Source: Dasyornis broadbenti
Taxonomy: Eukaryota > Chordata > Aves > Passeriformes > Dasyornithidae
Direction of reading: 5' to 3'
Length of the DNA stretch: 64,000 nucleotides
NCBI GenBank assembly: GCA_013397935.1
Contig: VZRN01004715.1
Span: 450,964-514,963 of the forward strand
A program made the translations under genes and the position numbers. Numbering within the stretch: position 1 is the first letter of the stretch; each line of letters opens with the position of its first letter. The notes under the pieces are model-generated. The model saw nothing but the letters and a program-made list of their open reading frames with translations, did not search any database and was not told where the DNA came from. Shown here piece after piece: positions 1-11,290 of this stretch.

Positions 1-302
1 CCGTTTTGGCAAGCAGCTCATAGCAGCCTCCCAGTGCCTACCAAGAGGGTCATCAATACAGAGCCAGTTAGAACAAGACAGGTCCAAAGTGAGCCTAACA
101 GATTTTTTTTTGCTCCACCATGAAGGCATCGATCAGTGAAACAGGTTGCTAAGTGAGGTTGTGACATCTTTATTCTCAGAGGTTTTCAAGACCTTATTGG
201 CTGAAGCCCTGAGCAGCCTGGCAGTACCTTACATCTGACCCAGCTTTCAATGACCTCCTGAAGTCCCTTCCAGCCTGAGCTGTCTTATAGTGCTAGGGTT
301 CT
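1..302 (+). mobile_element. CR1 LINE, 3' end fragment (degenerate)
   Basis: The right half reads like a CR1 3' untranslated region in sense orientation. A 'tttcaagacc...gccctgagcagcctgg' block (about 185-222) is followed by 'gacctcctgaagtcccttcc' (252-271) and a decayed tail (about 281-302) standing where CR1 normally has its ATTCTATG-type repeat. The left part, with 'agcagcctcccagtgcct' (24-41) and an 'aacaggttgc' block near 140, fits the upstream CR1 3' region but is more diverged. The element probably continues beyond the left edge of the window. It carries no coding potential. The copy looks old, with many mismatches and indels against the remembered consensus. Confidence 0.72.
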
Positions 303-2766
303 ACAGTGTGCCATTACTTCATTGTTTTAACTCTTTGTTATTTATTTCTGCGGATAGATTTTAATTTTTGTTAGCATTACATTTATCAATATAATGTCTG
401 AGAGGGGAAAATGGGAAAGACTAATGAAAAAAAAATTATTTCAAGATCAAAAAAGAGGCAATGCTGTCTAACAAGCATCTAAGGTACATCTTCAGTTGTT
501 AATTAAAACTTACTTGTTCTTGCTACTGGTAAGTAAAAGCAGGAGTTTGTTATTAAAAAGTACTTTCTTTGAGGGACAGCTTAAACCAAATGCAATTCTA
601 ACATGTAAAACTGCCAGAATTTTACGTAGTTGTTCTCTGTTATTCAAACAAATAAGTTAAAAAGATACATAAACCAGGAATATATTGTCCACAGCAAAAA
701 AATCCTACAATAATTCAGTGAAGAAAAGGAACTGTAAGGTAATCAGAAAGTCTTCAAATAACTATAATGAAGTGTAGAACTACAGAGTAAGGGGAGGGAG
801 AGTGAGTGAGGGGGGATTGAGGTTCACTTTACCATCCTATCACCTTGGAAATTAATGTTTCTATTTGTAGGGAAATGTGTGAATCAGCATGAGCTAATAG
901 CATCTAATTTATCATGAACTAGTGGTACTGGATTCCTTTTTCCTATTAGTGTTTTTGTTTGGGTAGTTGTCTGACGACAGACTCCTGATCATTCTCTGTC
1001 ATAGGCATTTAGCTACACATTGCAGACTGGTTTTTGAACTTACCAACTGTACTTCTTTTGGACAAACCTAAATCAAAATCCTGCATTTAATTGCTAATGG
1101 GCACTCAATCCACAAATCTGGATTAGAGGCAGTCCAAAGTCAAACTTCATAAAATGCATATGGCATTAACATAGGTCTCAGTACCAACTTTCACTCTATC
1201 AATGTCTTCTCATTGGTCTACTCTCTTTACTGACTTGAAAATAGCAGTTACTTTCATGAATTAAAACTCCTCATAAAAAAAAAAGAAAGCATGTTGAAAA
1301 CCAGATAATAGCTCATCAGTGTGAAATCTTACACCTACGTTTTGTATCCTCAATATTTTAAAAGGCCAGGTAAAACAAACCATCTGTGGTTTCATTTCTT
1401 TGGGGTTGTGGTTTTTTGTTTATTTGGTTGGGGTTTTTTCCCCACAACGTGTTTTTTTTTTTCCTTTATCTGAAGTCAAATCAAAGTGAAACCTGGCTCC
1501 ATATCTTTGCTGAGTGTCAGACAATAAAGGTATATGTTTAGCCTCTAGAAGGAGGAGTTTAACTCATGTATCCATGTTTTATCAATTCAGAGAAAGAAAA
1601 GCTTGGCAGTAAGTTAAGCTTCAGGTTTTAAGGATTCACAGTTATAACGTCTGAAGTAACAACAAATGATAGTGGTCTTTGATAGTTCTTTTGTGCTGGG
1701 TACAGATGAATTAAGGCAACTCAATTTTCTTTATCATCAATTTGGCATCGTTTAACAGATGTTTTCAGGAAACTTTAGTAATCTCTTTAATTTGTCTCTG
1801 TGTAATGTGCAGCAAATATCCTTGGTTAATAGTCTGATTATTAAATTTAATTCCTTTTCAATAGCAGTTTTCATTGTTGCAGAAACTTTGAAACCTAATA
1901 ACAAGGCTATAAAGAACCCTGATTTCACTCTGGTTTTAAAGCCACAACTATTTTACAAGAGACACATGCTAAAACAGTCCTTAATATGAAACAGTTTGAG
2001 ACAGCCTGATGCCAATAGATAGAAAAATAGATGAGGGAATCTTCAGTGATGAGTATTCTTCTCTGAAGCACCTACAATTTCTCAGACCTTTCACTGCTAT
2101 TATTAATGTTATTAAACAAAAGTTAAAAGACAATAAAACTAACCTCTGGTTAGGATACTCTGACCTCTGCCTTCTTTACTGTTCTGTCCTCTTAAGACTA
2201 ATAAATGGTTCTGTAATCAGCTATATCAGCTTTCCTGTACCTATGCATAGATTTATACTGGGAAATTTCCAATTTTCCTTGTACCACAACTGGAGCAATG
2301 TCCCCCAGGTCTCTTAAGCCTTCAGCATCTGACTGTTTTGCAGTTAAGTCTTGCAAAAATTCTTAATGCCGTGGTTTTTAACTGTACTTAACTGTGATTA
2401 AGGAGTTGCAACTGTTCTTATGCTTTCTTAATATGCAGTCTTTTAGAAGTTAAAGATATCAGCATAAAATTAGAAGAACATCTGAGACTTCAACAAGAGT
2501 AAACAGACTACCAATAAGTGTTGAAAAAATGGTAGACTACAAGAAAATATATCAAACACAAACAGTGAAAAGGAAAAATATTTGCTACAGGAATGTATCC
2601 ATCACACTCAGTGAAACAGAAAATAATCCCAGACTTCTATATAACACACTAACTTGTTAGGCCAACTAATGGGAAATGCAATTTATATTCTACAGTTTCA
2701 GGAATTGCTCACAAAAGAATCTGACATATTAATTTTTTGTTTTAAAAAATGTATAGCTAATACTAC

Positions 2767-2850
2767 AAAACCCCCCCACCAAAACCAACCAACCAAACCA
2801 ATCAATAAAAGTATAACTAAAAAAACCACAGAAAAACCCCACCAAAACCT
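2767..2850. repeat. C/A-rich low-complexity tract
   Basis: A run of about 84 bases built almost only from A and C (CCCCCCC, then CCAACCAACC-like and AAAACC units). It gives a spurious Pro/Asn/Lys-rich frame on the plus strand and a Phe/Gly/Trp-rich frame on the minus strand. It is low-complexity DNA, not a gene. Confidence 0.75.
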
Positions 2851-5800
2851 GGTGAAAATTCAGTTGCTGCCAATTATAGAAAGAATATGTATGGCAGAAA
2901 ATTGAATGCATGGGCAGGTATACTCACAAATGCATTCATGAATGTAAGGTTTTCTCAGCATTATTTCACACTTGAAAATATATTCCTTAAAATTTATTTC
3001 CTTTCGCCTATTTTTTATTTCTCAAGTTCATATAATGAAATATGCTCAACCTTTTTTTTTTTTTAACAATATCATTTTACTACTTCGACTGTCCTCATAG
3101 TTTAGTAATCTTTTTCTCCTGTTATAAATCTCTTGAATGTCCTTTGGGCACTAAGGTATTTTGACATAGTATGTAATTTTTTTTTTTACTGCAATTCCGT
3201 ACCTTACCTAAATCTCAGGTCATAGATATTACTTAGCACTGTACAAATAAAAGTACCCAGTCTCTTTGGACAAATGTGCAAAAAAGTGGTGGAAAAAGGG
3301 ACATAGTATAACATTTTTTTTCATCCCACATGTCTATAATAGTATTTGAATGCACTCCTTTGAAATTTTTCCTGAGAGGACTGAATTAAGTCAAAGAGTT
3401 TGCTGCGGGTAAGCATGTCGGTGGTGAAACCATACAAGAGGACTCAATGAAATAACAGCAGTCAAACTGCTTACTAAAACCAGCAGGAATACTATTTCTC
3501 AGTCTATCAAAATGCTCCTTTCCCAGGCCTGAAGAGCAAACGAAACCAATGGATGATTCTGGATTTACAGATGAAGTGACAGACTGTGTAAGTAGCTGTG
3601 GATGGTTCTCTGCCAGGAACACATCATTATTACATGAATTAAACAAAACAGAACTACCAGTGCTCAAGACAGGGGTGTGGTGATGGAAAGGTTGTATTAA
3701 TATTTGAGCCACGGGTGGAGTGGTGATGGTGGAAAAATTATATACTGATTACTGTACTGGTGTTATTTTCCAAATCAGTGGCCTATTGCCTTTTCCTAGG
3801 GTGTTTCCCACCGAAAGAGAAAATACGTGGCACAAAGGGAAAGGTGATAGTTCTACTGGAAAGACCATCAGCCTGAGACTGGGTTTGTCAATCTGTTCAA
3901 CAGAGAGGATTACTTACTGTGCTCACCTCTGCTGAATGTGATAGGGATGGAGGAGAGCAGGAAATTGACAGGCAAAGAAAGCAAAATCTCTAAAGCACAG
4001 TGATAATTTTATTCCTAATAGAGGTCAAAAGTCAGGCCTCTTGGACTTTTGTCTACATAGTTACCTATAATCATGAACACTGTTTTCATTTCCCTGTTCA
4101 AAATTATATTGTTGGAAAAGTCAGCATAAATGAGAGAAGGAAAAGACATCCAGAGCATCGACATTCTCCATATTCAGCAGCTATTGAAGTAGTTTCAAGG
4201 ATGCTGAGGTGGACAGCAGTGGCCAAAAGATTACATTGTAACTGGCCCATGTTGTACAAGGTTACCTTGACAAGGATCACTGAACACGTTTCTGGGCACC
4301 AGCGACACAGTTTTAAAGGAGATGATTTTCTGGGGAAAAAAAGTGAGGCTAGATAAGTCCTGAAGACATTTTATGTCTTTATCCGCCGCAAAGGTCAAAT
4401 ACCTTTTGCTTTGCTGCTAACATTGTTTCTTAGGACTATGAAAAGATAGGGATAAATTAGAGTGATGATGAAAGACGTGGGCTGAGAGAGCTGGGAACTA
4501 AACCCCTGGAGAGATAATGTATCACAGTCCTGTGTGATGCAGAGGGCATCTTTCTTGCAACCCTTTTATGTTTCTATCATTTCAGGAAAGGAAGGCCAAT
4601 AAATTACAGGATTGGAACTTTTAACGTGATATGTTCCCTGCCTTAGCAACCTACTGGAAATCTGTTCTCTCTTTTCAAGAGAGATATCACTGAATATTAG
4701 TCATAACCAGAGGGCTTTAGAAATGTGTAAGGCTGAATGGTTTTAGAGAATCTTTTCACTTGGGTTAGTTTCTCTAGTTAGAGCTTCAAGGGTCCTTCAA
4801 GAGCAAATCAAATGAAAAAAACCCCAATAAATTAATTCCTGATGTCTCTGTAATAGAGACTTTTAAGAGAACAGTAGAGATGCAGCCTCAGTCCTAAGTG
4901 TTTTCCTTATGCATCCTGTTCCAACTTGAGCAGCAAAGTGTGTTGCACACATCTATGCTAATCAGGGAAACTTTTTAGAAAGGGCTAGGGGAAAGTTTCT
5001 TCATGTACCCATGATTTCAACCTTTCAATTTTTGTCCATGGCTTCTGAAGAATTAACATAAGTATGCATGATAATGGGAAAAGTTAACTATACATCTGCC
5101 TCTCCATTTAAAAATATTTGGAGGTGATGAGATTTCTCTCAAAAGACCATTTGTCATTTTATTTGAAGAAAACTTTGAAGATTTTTTTTGTTTCCGTTTG
5201 AAAGTACATTCTACCTCATTAACTAGAGGTTTATAAAATCTGCAGTAAATAGAGTTGCACTTCAGTATTATGTAAAGATGCATTTTATAAAATGCATTTT
5301 TGTTGGTTTCTTTTGTTAAGAATAAAAATGTTTTTAAAAAGTGTAATGAGAAAGGATAAACAAATATGTAAAATCCCAGATTCCTGCACATGTTCAACTG
5401 GACTGTTAAATAAAGTACAATTAATTTAATTATTTTTCATGTTCCTATGACTGGGTAGAAACTTGTGTATTTTATGTGATGCATAGGTAAATACTTTACT
5501 GATTGCATGTGTGCAATGTGATTTTCATGTGTGTACTCAAAACTTCAGATTAATAAGGGAAAAGGAAAAAGAAAAAAAAAATGTATCCAGCTTAATGCTG
5601 TATTTTAACTCTGAATAAATTAATTTCCGTCTTGTCAGATGCCTACATTTCATTATTTGGAAAGTGGAAATAGAGAGAAGCAGAATTACTTGGGGGTAGG
5701 CAGGCAGTATTTTGTTGTAGAAAATAGCACTGCAAGTGGATAAATGGTTGTAACACAGACTCAAGTTCTCTGGTTTTGCTCTTTCTTCCCTGCCAAGCAA

Positions 5801-7329
5801 ATATTAGAATCATTATAATATTGCAGAGTCTTCTTGTTTCTATATAGCCCACTGAAGGACGATTTGAAATGGGCTTTGGATTACAACATTTTTAGTATGA
5901 AGAGATTTCACAAAAGAATTGACTGTCACTGTGTTCTATTTACAAGCAGTTAGAAGGTATAAGAAGTTTTACCACTCAGCCTTCTATCCTGCTGAAAGTA
6001 ATGTGACTTTCAGAGAAGTGTTTGGGAAAATTGCATTAGTTGAGAAGCAGGGTTTCTATCCGCAGTCCTTAAGATCAAGGTAGTATCATAAAATTTATGT
6101 GCATAGTCAGTTTTTAATCTGAGACTCAACATTGCAATTTGGTGAAAGCGATGGATAAACTGGACTAGTTACAAACTAAACAAACTTGGATTCATTATTT
6201 GGTGAATATAGCAAATTTTGTACTTGCATTTTGCTTCGACACTTGACAGAATTCAATGAAACTTCTTAATTCTTTTTCGGTTTGTGGCAAAGAAATGAAA
6301 AACAAAGCCCCATCGGTACAATTCTTACAAACGTACTGCATTAATTATTAAACTGTGCTCAGGGCTCTAAATTCCTTTACACTTTTCAAATATGGACCAA
6401 AAAGCCCACATATCTCAGCAATTAAAAAAAGATAAGGTCTCTGCATGGTTTCTGGTTCTCAACAGTATATTGACACAGTCTCTTGCACCACTTGAGGCAG
6501 AACTATTGCTATGTGCGAGAAAGTATTCTATAAACTGTGTAATGCCTTCCTTATTTAAAGAAGAAGGTATCACTGCTTTCACTGTTTGCTACTGCTCTGG
6601 TCCTTGCAAAACTTGCATCTTTCATGATGCAGTCTTTCATCCAAATAATAACTACTGACCACTTCTTGATTGTCAGCCACCTACAGAATTTCATATCATC
6701 CTATAGGATGTCCCAAACAAATCTTTGGATGTCCTACTACGGGCTGTGTCCATCACATGCACTCATTTCTGGGTACAAACACAAGACAAATTAGAAAAGC
6801 TTTTTGCTCATTGTACTACATGAACCAGCTTGCTGAAAACATCATCTAACAGTGACACACAGAGGTACTTCACAAAGCCTTCACTTCCATCCCAACGTTA
6901 CCATGGCAAAAAGTCACCCTTCCTTAGCTTGACTTTATTGTTGCAGTCTGCAGCTGTGTCAACACACTAGGCTCAGACTGAGCTCGCTATCTTGCATTAA
7001 CTGTTTCTCTACCAACCCAGCAGGAACATATTATGGTCCTGTTCTTGTTTTATGGGCAGAGGCATACCTTCTCGGCTGACTGACTGTTGCTCCATGTTCT
7101 TCATCTCTTATTATATTTAGTTAAATGATGAAGCTATTCTGAGTATGTAGTTGGGGCTTTCCCTTAAGCATCAATCAGCTCAGCCTGAGAACAGTTACTT
7201 CAATCACTTCAGCAAATTAATAAGCAGAGATGTCTTAAAAAAAAAGTCTCAATAAAATATTTTTCCTCCAATCTTTTTGTTTATTTTAAAGCCAGGAAAA
7301 GAAGGAATGCAGAGTAGTTTGATATTGGG

Positions 7330-7370
7330 AAAAAAAAAACAAAAAAACCAAAAAAAGCCAAAAAAAAAAA
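7330..7370. repeat. A-rich low-complexity tract
   Basis: Runs of 6-10 A broken by single C, CC or GCC. No retroposon body was recognised upstream, so this is more likely an expanded A-rich simple repeat than a retroposon tail. Confidence 0.75.
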
Positions 7371-9514
7371 CAGAGCTGGTACACTGTTATTTCCCAAGTA
7401 TCAGTGGTTTTTTTCATACACTATGAGAAGGTGGTGTTACACATCTCTCTCCTCTTAGAAGAATCTTGTACATGTTCACTTGAAGTTGTCTATCTGGCAG
7501 CAAAAATGTTCCATGCACTGCGCACCTATCATGGAGCCATCTAACATGAATATTGAAGCCATACTTCTGCTCTTTGTTAGAGATCATGGCTCTGCTCAGT
7601 TTAAGTGGAACTAAAATGGAGGGCAAGCCAAAGGTAGTATTACCAGAGAGAAGAGCTTTTTGCTTTTCAGCTGAATGATTTTCAGCTGTAGCCAGTAAAA
7701 TAATATCAGTGTATCATACCTAAAATTGCTGACTGATAAGGACCAAATGCTTAAGACTTATTGCTTGAACTTAGGTAAAATATTGCTTAATTAAGACAGA
7801 TCCAATATGTTTATGTTCAAATCTACATTTTTATTAGTTCTGGAGTTGTGAAATCCAGGGATTTCGTTTAAACTTTTGATGTTTGTTCTTTCCTCTTTGC
7901 TGTTTTTAACCATCTTCTTAGAAACATTCCTTTCTTGTCCTGTTTGGTTATTTCCATTCTAACAAACATTAGTTTTCCCCTGTTTCTTCCTGGTTCCAAG
8001 CCAATGTGACTTATTTGTTTATGACTGTAGTTTTATTTGTCAAAAGCATCTGTGATTACATCATCAATGATGTTTGCATAGTTCTGGGAATAGACTTTCT
8101 GAGGTAACAGTTCTGGCTGGAAGACTACATGAAGTATAGTATTTTTAAAATGTAAATTTTTTCTCAGAGAATAGTAGATTCAGAAAACTGTAAGTTCGTT
8201 TAAAAATCTGGAAGTTTCTTCCCAGTTTCACTTAGGCCAAAGCTACTCCACTGAAACCAAGTCTAAACAGCAGGTATACATACAAGAATACCAAAAACCC
8301 ACAAATAAACAAAAAATACCCCAAACCACCTGAAAACTCACCAAAGTACAGAGGTCTTTTTTTTCACTGTCAAAATATGATAAAATTTTGTATTCTATTT
8401 TGTGTTTTTCTTATAGTCGTGAGCTTCATGTAGGTAAGAGCTACATTTGTTAATTTTCTAAGCAGCAGCTTCAGAATAAGAGAGAAATACCGTTTGTAGG
8501 AGGAGGGAGGCAAAAGACAGCAATACTTTTATTTCCCCCAGGTAACACTTTAAAAAATAAACTAATTTTTGTGGATTTCTTATACTTCATTAGTTTTAAA
8601 TTAGGGGGGAAAAGTTTCAGCTGCAGTGACTGGCCATCTGTCCAAATAACAGCTATGAATATAAGTGCACTGACCCTTTCCCATCTATATTTATCAATGG
8701 TTTGGGAGAAGTACATCGTGCTGTCTCTCTGATCAACATTGAATGTTCAATCTGTTTTTGTTTACATAAGCTTTGGGGGCAAATTCATGCTGATAAATAA
8801 TTATTTGGACACAGATACCATTATTCATTTATTTTTGTAAGTATTATTTCTATAGCAATCATTTTAATAATTTCACTAAATATAACAAATAAAACAAGTC
8901 AAATAAATGTTTGTATCTATTATATGAAATTGTCCAACAAATAGGAAAAAATGTGTACACAATAGTGTATATATCACTCTCTGAATTGACTTACCACAAG
9001 GAAAAAAGTAGACAAATCATTCATCTAGACTCCATATTCCACACCCTCAATAAATGTTCCTCTTTTAGCTTTGACACAAACTGAAACCCCATAAGTGTAG
9101 GGAGTTGTTCAAACTACCTCTTGCCGGTTTTCAGGAAATTACTAATACATTTCTGTGCCCATAACACGCAAGAGCTAGATCATCATTAATGTTAAATATG
9201 CTGAAAACAGAATGATGGTGCTGGGTTGCTGCAAGATCCAAAAATGCCTTTTACAGCTATGATGCTGTGTTGGGTCTGGCTGAGATGGGGTTCATTTCCC
9301 ACAGCAGCCCTCACAGTGCTGTGCTTTGCATTGGTAACAAGAAAAGTGTTAGTAACACACCAGTGTTTTGGCTACTGTTGAGGAAGGCTGGCAAAACATC
9401 TCTCATCATTTCCCCCTCCAATCGAGGGTCTGGGGGTGGGCAAAATCTTGGGAAGTGACACTGCCAGACCAAATTAACCAAAGGGATATTCCAAACCACA
9501 TGATGTCAGCTCGG

Positions 9515-9523
9515 ATATGAAAG
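9515..9523 (+). promoter_or_regulatory. Decayed TATA box of the 9.3-kb LTR
   Basis: ATATGAAAG stands where related LTRs have ATATAAAAG, about 145 bases before the polyadenylation signal. The A-to-G change inside the TATA core suggests weak or lost promoter activity. Assignment is by position within the LTR only. Confidence 0.5.
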
Positions 9524-9658
9524 CTAAGGGACGGAGGAGGGTTGGGAGGGGTGGTATTTGTTATTTTATATTGTTTGTTTTCTGAAGCAACTGCTTCATA
9601 TGCTAAAGCCCTGCTTCCTGGGAAGTGGCGGAATGTTACTCACTGACAGGAAGTAGAG

Positions 9659-9664
9659 AATAAA
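9659..9664 (+). promoter_or_regulatory. AATAAA polyadenylation signal of the 9.3-kb LTR
   Basis: A perfect AATAAA lies in 'gtagagaataaactac', about 395 bp into the LTR. That is the expected place for the R-region poly(A) signal. A T-rich stretch follows. Confidence 0.65.
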
Positions 9665-9837
9665 CTACTCTCTTCTCTTTGCTTATGTGCTCACAAACTT
9701 TTCCTTTATCATTTTTTTTCTTTAGTAAACTGCTTTATGTCAACCTGCTGGTTGTTTTTCATCTTTTTTTCTCTCCCCTGTCCCCCTGGGGAGTGATGGA
9801 GTGTCTTGGTGGCATCCAGCCAAACAGCCCACCTACA

Positions 9838-11059
9838 GATGAGCAAAAGAGAGCTTTGGCAATTGCTGGATGAGTTACTTCATGGCTCAACACCATGTTG
9901 CCTTGAAAATCAGGGTTAGGCTGCCCTTTGCAAGCATGACCTGGATGACATTTTGTTGCCAGCAGAACTACTACAGCCAGTTAGTATATTAGAATATTGT
10001 GGTCTGCATATACTTCTGAGTATTTAAAAAACATTGATGGTGCAAAAGAAAAAATAAAAGGAGTACTTTTGTGGAAGAACTCCTTGTAGGAGTGGCATCT
10101 GCTTGTGAAAGCAGAGCAGGGTTTTTTGGCAGATTTTTTATCATTATTTATTAATTTCCTCATTTGATCTAGATTATACATTGAATTTGTATGAAAAGAA
10201 GAGAGTGGGACAGAGGGAAAAACCAAGAAATTGTTGTAACCAAAGTAAGTAACAAGTGAGAGCTATGTAGTTCAGTATTTAAACTCTTCTGCAAAACAAG
10301 TAATGCAAATCAGCAAATGCCGAAAACGTCTTTTAAAATTCTACATTAATAGTTGAAGGAAAAGTTGCACCTTTGGAGGTTTGATTTATCATTTTCAAAG
10401 GTATGCTGAAACACATCAGGGTATACATCAAGAAGAGTAGGGCACTCTATGGTAGAAGTAAAGGCTGAGAAAAAAAACCTCAAGGCTTCAAATATTATCA
10501 GTAGAACAAATTTAGATTTGTACCCCCTGAAAATTTAATGTCTGATAAGAATTCATATTCTGTGCTAGTTAACGTCGTTTGAATCTGGATTTTCATTTCA
10601 CACCTATTATCTCTAATTAGAATTGGAAACTGCAGATATATGCCCCAGGTACCTTGTAGCCCAAGGAAATAAGCTCTAGATATATACTTTTTTTAATTTT
10701 GATTTTCCACATTTTGTTCCATTATGTTTTCTCCTTAAAAAAGAATAAGGCAAATAAATACAACTGTAAAGCATGTAATTTTTCATTCATTGTATATTAT
10801 TTTCTAATACTTCTAGTAAGTACCACTCTTGCTGTGAGCTAATCAGTCATGTAAATTTCTTAGTTTAGAATACTTTTGTTTTTTGCAGTACATCTAATTT
10901 ATACTTTGAACTCCACATTAGTTTCTGAAAGTGTTCAGTACTTGGAACTTTTTATCGGAAACATAAAAGATAGAACTTAAAGGAAAGTATATTACTCATG
11001 CCTAGCAAAACAAAAGCATCCGTGAGTTAACCTGAATCTAATAATTTCTCTTTGTGCAG
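9838..11059. other. Unassigned AT-rich DNA
   Basis: No gene or recognised repeat apart from the flanking-base duplication of the LTR at the left edge. The longest frame (9981-10226 minus, 81 codons) has no recognisable motif. Confidence 0.55.
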
Positions 11060-11290
11060 GGTTGTGCTAGTAGAGTCCCGGTAGAGGAATTCCTCTGCTT
11101 AGTGACAGGCCTTCAGGAGGGGGTCAGTAGGTTGATGAATATAAGGGAGAATGAGAGAGAGTTGCCTAATGGAATCACACCCTACATTCCCTGAGACAGT
11201 ACTGATAGGGCCAACAGACAGATAGAATGCATTATATGGAGGATTCCCTATTTTGTCTCAGCCTGGCTGAACAGGGTGATTTAAGGGACA
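11060..11290 (+). pseudogene. Decayed LINE (probably CR1) ORF1-like coding fragment
   Basis: In one plus-strand frame the sequence reads a leucine-heptad-like stretch, 'CLVTGLQEGVSRLMNIRENERE' in two adjoining parts (CLVTGLQEGVSRL, then MNIRENERE). This resembles a coiled-coil segment with the pattern L-x-E-E-V-S-R-L-R-S-I-R-E-x-E-R-E that I associate with an avian CR1 ORF1-type protein. A stop codon follows within about 15 codons, and the downstream part ('CIIWRIPYFVSAWLNRV') is only loosely similar. No start codon, neighbouring ORF2 or 3' tail is attached. The assignment to CR1 rather than to a retroviral gag is from memory and uncertain; the coding-remnant nature is more secure than the family. 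Confidence 0.45.

Larger units (their letters stand above)
303..9265. other. Unassigned AT-rich DNA, no gene seen
   Basis: I find no recognisable exon, RNA gene or transposon protein here. Visible structure is limited to low-complexity tracts: a T/G-rich stretch at about 1395-1462, a C/A-rich stretch at about 2767-2850, poly-T near 3051-3064, an A-rich stretch at 7330-7370, and a C/A-rich stretch near 8281-8345. Open frames of 60-118 codons on both strands (for example 3386-3712 minus and 4000-4356 plus) have no protein motif I know and overlap no convincing splice sites. Confidence 0.6.
9266..9837 (+). mobile_element. Solo LTR of an avian endogenous retrovirus
   Basis: About 572 bp in sense orientation, from TGTGTTGGGTCTGGCTGAG to a terminal ...CCCACCTACA. 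The order of blocks matches an avian ERV LTR type I know: TGTTGGGT(C/T)TGGCTG start, 'caaagggatattcca' (9479-9493), a TATA position, 'ccctgcttcctgggaagtgg' (9609-9628), AATAAA, a T-rich stretch, then 'ggagtgatggagtg..cttggtggcatccagcc' (9790-9821) near the end. Flanking 5-mers are GATGC (9261-9265) and GATGA (9838-9842), an imperfect 5-bp target duplication that supports the ends. No internal retroviral sequence is attached, so this is a solo LTR, presumably left by LTR-LTR recombination. The family name was not determined. Confidence 0.82.

Noticed and set aside
3386..3712. 108-codon minus-strand frame
   Set aside because: Composition rich in Ser and Pro but no domain, and no splice or start context.
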